This document shows, piece after piece, positions 59,375 to 64,000 of a stretch of 64,000 nt of DNA; within the stretch, counting starts at the first letter, position 1; every line of letters starts with the position of its first letter. The DNA comes from Hedera helix (Eukaryota; Streptophyta; Magnoliopsida; Apiales; Araliaceae), in NCBI GenBank assembly GCA_947179155.2, contig OX359266.1, positions 14,398,098 through 14,462,097 of the forward strand. The letters are read 5' to 3'. A program made the position numbers and the translations under genes. The notes under the pieces are model-generated. The model did no database searches. It worked only from the letters and a program-made list of their open reading frames with translations, and had not been told where the DNA came from.

Positions 59375-60721
59375 TGTGACGCCCCCAAATCTAGGCCCAC
59401 ACAGCCCAAACTTGAGTCGTCAAAAGACTACAACAAAATTATTACAATGAAATACAACGTACAACAATACAGTGGATAATACAACACAACTAAGTCTTTA
59501 TTATTATTGCCACACTATTTTATAACACGTGAAGACTATGATAGCTATCCCCGCACTCTCACTCCATTCCCCGGCTAGACCCCGTTACGTTCTCATCTCC
59601 TGTTGAAAAACAATGGAACGAAAAGAAAGGGTGAGCTCAAATAGCCCAGTAAGAAATATCATGACTAAGATAATGACGAATAATTTATCATTAGCCTTCA
59701 ACAGTTGAGTTCTGAATACAATAGACTACAAGGTTTATATAAAAAAAACTGTAGTTAAATTCTTAAACAATGTTCAGATCAATAATAGCAGCGGAATGAG
59801 CAATCTATTAGAAGAATAATGCAGACTATAATGTCCACTCGCTTCTCTTTTTAGTAAAAATATCATCAACTTTTATCATCTGAAATACCATTAGTCAAGA
59901 TAATACAACTTCACAGTTCCTGGTCATAATCATGCAGATCAACAGTTCGTCTTTGCACTACGGGCCAAAGACATTCAATATAACACCAACGGTCATGATT
60001 ATACCAGATTCAGCCTTTGGTCATAATCATACCAACCAACAGTTCATCTTTGCACTACGGGCCAAAGAGAACATTCACCACGTGTCATAAAAGACACCGA
60101 ACAGATGTATCGCCTTTAACCTAGTATATCGCCTTTAACCTATCATCTGTTCAACAATTATATCACATCTGTGCCCCCGGCCACAGATATTCACAACAGC
60201 TTGATTCTTGATGATTAATACAAATAACAGTGATACAAATGATGAACAGAAGAACAGGATAAACAATAAGTATCAGAAGTTTACTTTGTGCAGATTCAAA
60301 TAATGTCCAAATTGCCAACATGATGTGGAGTGAAATTTAAAAATGATATTCAAGATCCACAGTTCAGAATAACGATTACAGTTCAATAGAAATGTTCAGA
60401 AAATAGGAAGGTTCAGTTGAACTAATGAAATTCAACTATTATGGAACATATAATATTTTCAGGAATTATAGAAGCAATAGTTCCATAATAAGTTTCGATT
60501 TAGGTGTATGGAAGAAAATAATATCATTTACCGTAGCAGGTTTGATTAACAAAAGGTGAAGGGAATTAATATCCCTTACCATAGTAAGTTTGAATAATGG
60601 AAGATGAAAAAGATGGTATCCCTTATGAGTATAAAGGAAAATGATATCACTTACGAATATGGAATAAAAGTGTCATGTGATAATTCGTGTAGACAAATTA
60701 TTTCCACACGAGACAAATAAC

Positions 60722-60985
60722 AAGGGTTATTCACCAACAGGCGATAATCCGCACCGTAAGGTTATTCCCATCAATTTGAATACGAATAGTTATTCACCAA
60801 ACAGGCGTAATCCGCACCGTAAGGTTATTCCCACAATTTAATAGAATTTGAACACGAAGAGTTATTCACCAAACAGGCGTAATCCGCACCGTAAGGTTAT
60901 TCTCAAAGATTAATAAGGAATGAATACAAAAGGTTATTCACCAACAGGCGGTAAACCGCGCCGTAAGGTTATTCCCACAATTTAA
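60722..60985. repeat. 65-72 bp tandem repeat in the LTR (four copies)
   Basis: Core GTTATTCACCAA then GGCG(G)TAATCCGCRCCG then TAAGGTTATTC. This is one more copy than in the solo LTR at 22976-23170. Confidence 0.8.
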
Positions 60986-61791
60986 TACATGGAAATAAAT
61001 GGCACAAGAAAGAAACGATATTATTTTCGAGAATCAAAGAATGATAATCCCTTCAAGTAAGAAAGAAAATAATATCCATTTATGATGATGAAAAGAATGA
61101 TACCCCTTACCTTAACACGTGACTGGATATTGATTTAAATGAGGTTGATCAACCTATATATTTATAATATAAATTAGTAATTACCACATATAAATTTCAA
61201 AGTGTATAATAACTCGTATATTATGAACTATCAAAATTATATATATTTAACATAATTTTTGTAGTATAATATAACAACTTTAAAATAGTTTTTAAAATAA
61301 TATTTCAAAATAAATCTTCCAAAGAAAGCTTTTAAAAATGAATCTTCTAATAGAAGAGTCTTCTAAAGGAAGATTTGTGAATACCGTGAAATATAGGAAT
61401 TTATGAAATTACTACTTTTTAATAAAAGACTTACTTGAAAAATTTCTGCACTCCTTTTGGCTTTACCAAAATTTTAGAGTAATCTTTCTACACTCAAAGT
61501 ATACTCACAATATAGTAATAGGAGAAGAGAAAAGTGTGAGGAAGTTCGTTTAGCCAAGGTTCCATTTTATAGTGCATTCAGCTACCAACCCTATAATTTT
61601 CTCCTACCTGTTTCCCACCTACTCCCTTTTATTTTCTTCTCTCCGCCTCCTCCTTTTCTGACTTCTTTTTCTTTATTATTATATATATATATATATATAT
61701 CTCCACCCACGTTTTTCTTTCCTGACCATTCATCATTTCCTTCTTTTCTTTCTTATTTATATATATTAATATATCTCTCCCACCCACCTTT

Positions 61792-61795
<4 letters not shown>

Positions 61796-61832
<37 letters not shown>
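61796..61832. repeat. (CT)n microsatellite
   Basis: About 18 CT units. The reverse strand gives an Arg-Glu repeat frame that is not a gene. Confidence 0.95.
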
Positions 61833-61834
<2 letters not shown>

Positions 61835-62694
61835 TTTCTTCTTCCGTGTTATACCCTATTTCCTTTATTTTTCCTTCAACTTCTTCCATCCTTCACCCCC
61901 ACATGTTTTATTCTTCTTCTCCATATATTCCCACTAACTCATTATTTTATTAACCAAATATCAACCAATAATACAACAGTAAAACTAATGTTACAACAAA
62001 GATAACAATAATTCAACAATAATATAAGAACACGTTACTTTGTCAATTATTAGGTTCAATAATTTTAACTACAGTGCACCAACAGTTATTGACTCAATGA
62101 TATGAAATACAGTGTAATGACAATTATTGAATCAATAATGCAAAATACTGTGTAGCAACAATTATTGAATTGATAATATAAAATATTATGCAGCGACAAT
62201 TATTGATGAAATGATGTGCAACAGTTACGGTGTCAATTATCAGATCAATAATATAAGACACTGTGCAATACCGTGTGCTACTGTAGAGTACCGTGTGCTA
62301 CAGAAAATACCATAAACTACCGTATGCTACTATTCTTTTATCACCGGTATTTTAACAGTTCCGTTGACTATTTTTATTTAAAAAGGTTACTTATGTCGTT
62401 TTCTATCTCCGACAAATATTCCGTTGTGGGTCCACCACTAATTAGTTATTTCGGCGCCGTCGTACGACACGAATATTATATTGCGCCGTCGTACGGGCAG
62501 AACGAATATTCCCCGACAAAACGAATATTCCCCGACAAAAAGAATATTCCCCGACAAGGTATAATTTGCACTGAACATCTTTAACTTTTAACTTTGCCAA
62601 TTTAACCACTTACTGTTTCATGAAAAAAAAAAAATTTATGAAAAAAAAAATTTATGAAGAAAATTAAATTTTATATTTCATAAAATTCAGGGTC

Positions 62695-64000
62695 TTACAA
62701 CCTCCCCTCCTTATGAAATTTCGTCCCCGAAATTGACGTACCTGGCATTTCGAAGAGGTATGGATACCTAGACTTCATCTCAGATTCTAGCTCCCAGGTC
62801 ATTTCCTCAATATCTTGGTTCCTCCATAAAACCTTAACTTGAGGTATAACCTTTGAGCGTAAGATCTGCTCCTTCTTATCTAGGATCTTAACAGGTACTT
62901 CCTCATACGTTAAATCTTCTGCTATAACGTCTGGTTCTAACTCAATGACGTGGTTTGGGTCCTTCACATATTTACGTAACATAGATATGTGAAAAACGTT
63001 ATGGATGCGAGACATACTTGGTGGTAGGGCTAGCCTGTAGGCTACGGATCCTACTCGATCGAGGATTTCAAATGGGCCAATAAATCGAGGGTTGAGCTTT
63101 CCTCTCTTTCCGAATCTCGTAACTCCTTTCCATGGAGAAACACGTAAGAATACATGATCTCCGACGTTGAATCTCTCATCTCTCCGATGAAGATCGGCAT
63201 AACTCTTTTGTCGTTCTTGTGCTGTCTGTATTCGTTGTCGGATCATTTGGATCTTTTCGGTCGTCAAGCGTACCAACTCGGGTCCCAACAGTTTTGCTTC
63301 TCCTACCTCATTCCAACATACTGGAGAGCGACACTTGCGTCCATATAAAGCCTCGAATGGAGCCATACCTATACTTGCTTGGTAACTGTTGTTGTAGGAA
63401 AATTCCACCAATGGCAAGTACTTATCCCAACTTCCTTTGAAATCTAGTACGCAAAGTCTCAAAAGATCTTCGAGGGTCTGGATCGTCCTTTCCGATTGTC
63501 CGTCCGTTTGAGGATGGTATGCAGAACTAAAACGTAGTTCAGTGCCCATAGCTTTTTGTAGACTGATCCAAAAGCGTGAAGTGAATCTAGGATCTCGATC
63601 AGAAACTATGGAAACTGGCATGCCATGCAATCTCACGATCTCATTTATGTACATACCGGCAAGACGTTCAAGTGAAAAGTTTTCTCGTATAGGCAAGAAA
63701 TGAGCAGATTTGGTCAATCTATCTACGATCACCCAAATTGCATCTAAGCCTTGAGAAACTTTGGGAAGACCCGTCACGAAATCCATATTGATGTGTTCCC
63801 ACTTCCATTCGGGAACCTCAAGTGGTTGTAATGGACCCTTAGGTACTTGATGCTCTGCCTTGACACGTTGACAAGTTAGGCACCTTGAGATAAACTCTGC
63901 AATCTCCCTTTTCATATTGTTCCACCAAAATGTATGTCGAAGATCTCGATACATCTTGGTACCTCCTGGGTGGATTGCAAATGGCGTGTTGTGTGCCTCC
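62695..64000 (-). CDS. Gypsy integrase with chromodomain-like tail (5' part outside the window)
   Basis: Open from the window edge to the stop at 62695. At the edge it reads EAHNTPFAIHPGG, then the zinc-binding CLTCQRVKAE, and catalytic blocks MDFVTGLP (Asp), VSDRDPRF (Asp) and QTDGQSERTIQTLED (Glu), a complete D,D-35-E set. GKLNPRFIGPFEIL and the chromodomain-like LTYEEVPVKILD to EEMTWELES follow. It inserts the element's cDNA, and the tail may steer it to chromatin marks as in other chromoviruses. The upstream HH pair, RNase H and RT are beyond 64000. The stop lies two to three codons inside the LTR, as in the element at 5879. No defect is visible in this part. Confidence 0.93.
   Translation of the reverse strand, partial: EAHNTPFAIHPGGTKMYRDLRHTFWWNNMKREIAEFISRCLTCQRVKAEHQVPKGPLQPLEVPEWKWEHINMDFVTGLPKVSQGLDAIWVIVDRLTKSAHFLPIRENFSLERLAGMYINEIVRLHGMPVSIVSDRDPRFTSRFWISLQKAMGTELRFSSAYHPQTDGQSERTIQTLEDLLRLCVLDFKGSWDKYLPLVEFSYNNSYQASIGMAPFEALYGRKCRSPVCWNEVGEAKLLGPELVRLTTEKIQMIRQRIQTAQERQKSYADLHRRDERFNVGDHVFLRVSPWKGVTRFGKRGKLNPRFIGPFEILDRVGSVAYRLALPPSMSRIHNVFHISMLRKYVKDPNHVIELEPDVIAEDLTYEEVPVKILDKKEQILRSKVIPQVKVLWRNQDIEEMTWELESEMKSRYPYLFEMPGTSISGTKFHKEGRL
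62700..62712 (-). other. Polypurine tract of the right-edge gypsy element
   Basis: ACCTCCCCTCCTT on the plus strand directly after the LTR end is AAGGAGGGGAGGT on the element's strand, the plus-strand primer site. Confidence 0.8.

Larger units (their letters stand above)
59375..62699 (-). repeat. 3' LTR of the gypsy element at the right edge
   Basis: 3325 bp starting TGTGACGCCCCC and ending GGGTCTTACA on the plus strand. It contains a two-copy repeat (59926-60070), a four-copy 65-72 bp repeat (60722-60985), a (CT)n run (61796-61832) and short CGAATATTCCCCGACA repeats (62460-62560). Confidence 0.9.
59375..64000 (-). mobile_element. Ty3/gypsy element, 3' part (runs off the window)
   Basis: It starts at the 3' LTR (59375-62699) with left target sequence ACAGT (59370-59374). 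A polypurine tract and integrase/chromodomain frame follow, and the rest lies beyond 64000. The integrase region is fully open, so this copy is younger than the element at 5879. Its LTR defines the family of the solo LTRs at 21575 and 51747. Confidence 0.9.

Noticed and set aside
61629..61889. Arg-Glu repeat protein on the minus strand
   Set aside because: Translation of a (CT)n microsatellite and flanking AT-rich LTR sequence.

Overview
The window is nuclear DNA of a flowering plant, most likely a eudicot. It is AT-rich with long (TA)n tracts. Four host genes show plant-type architecture: a P-class pentatricopeptide repeat (PPR) protein, an LRR receptor-like pseudokinase with one GT-AG intron, a two-RRM glycine-rich hnRNP, and a C2-domain protein. 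They sit in dense transposon sediment. I saw no tRNA, rRNA, bacterial gene, CRISPR array or organelle insertion, and the species cannot be named from sequence alone.

Layout. 0.3-2.8 kb: intronless PPR gene (minus). 4.5-24.8 kb: a three-layer nest of Ty3/gypsy elements. The outer element (4504-24794, TSD TAAGC) is a decayed plus-strand copy. Its 5' LTR is split by a hairpin MITE (4662-4911) and by a full-length 12.75 kb minus-strand element of chromovirus (Tekay/Del-like) type (5879-18628, TSD TTTAA). Its interior is split by a solo LTR (21575-24709, TSD TATGG). 25.5-29.3 kb: a small hAT-type element and a large AT-rich foldback element carrying a solo Copia-like LTR. 29.7-31.9 kb: LRR pseudokinase (plus). 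34.0-35.3 kb: three small DNA transposons. 35.5-39.7 kb: hnRNP gene (plus). 41.3-43.6 kb: a hairpin MITE and an hAT-type element. 44.2-47.1 kb: C2 gene (minus) with intron-bearing 5' leader. 48.9-49.2 kb: another hairpin MITE. 50.3-56.5 kb: a decayed unit encoding a plant mobile domain (PMD) and an Ulp1-like C48 protease end. It is bracketed by two arrays of a 22-bp quasi-palindrome and broken by a solo LTR (51747-53609, TSD GTGTT). 56.76-58.16 kb: a GC-rich hAT-type element. 58.2-59.4 kb: a FAR1/Mutator-type transposase pseudogene (minus). 59.4 kb to the end: the 3' LTR and an open integrase/chromodomain frame of a younger gypsy element that runs off the window.

The host genes are unrelated single genes with no shared pathway. 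The transposons explain most of the rest. Exact target-site duplications let me order many insertions. The part that looks least described is the 50.3-56.5 kb PMD + Ulp1 unit with its palindrome arrays. Second is an acidic coiled-coil frame upstream of gag that is shared by two diverged gypsy elements.
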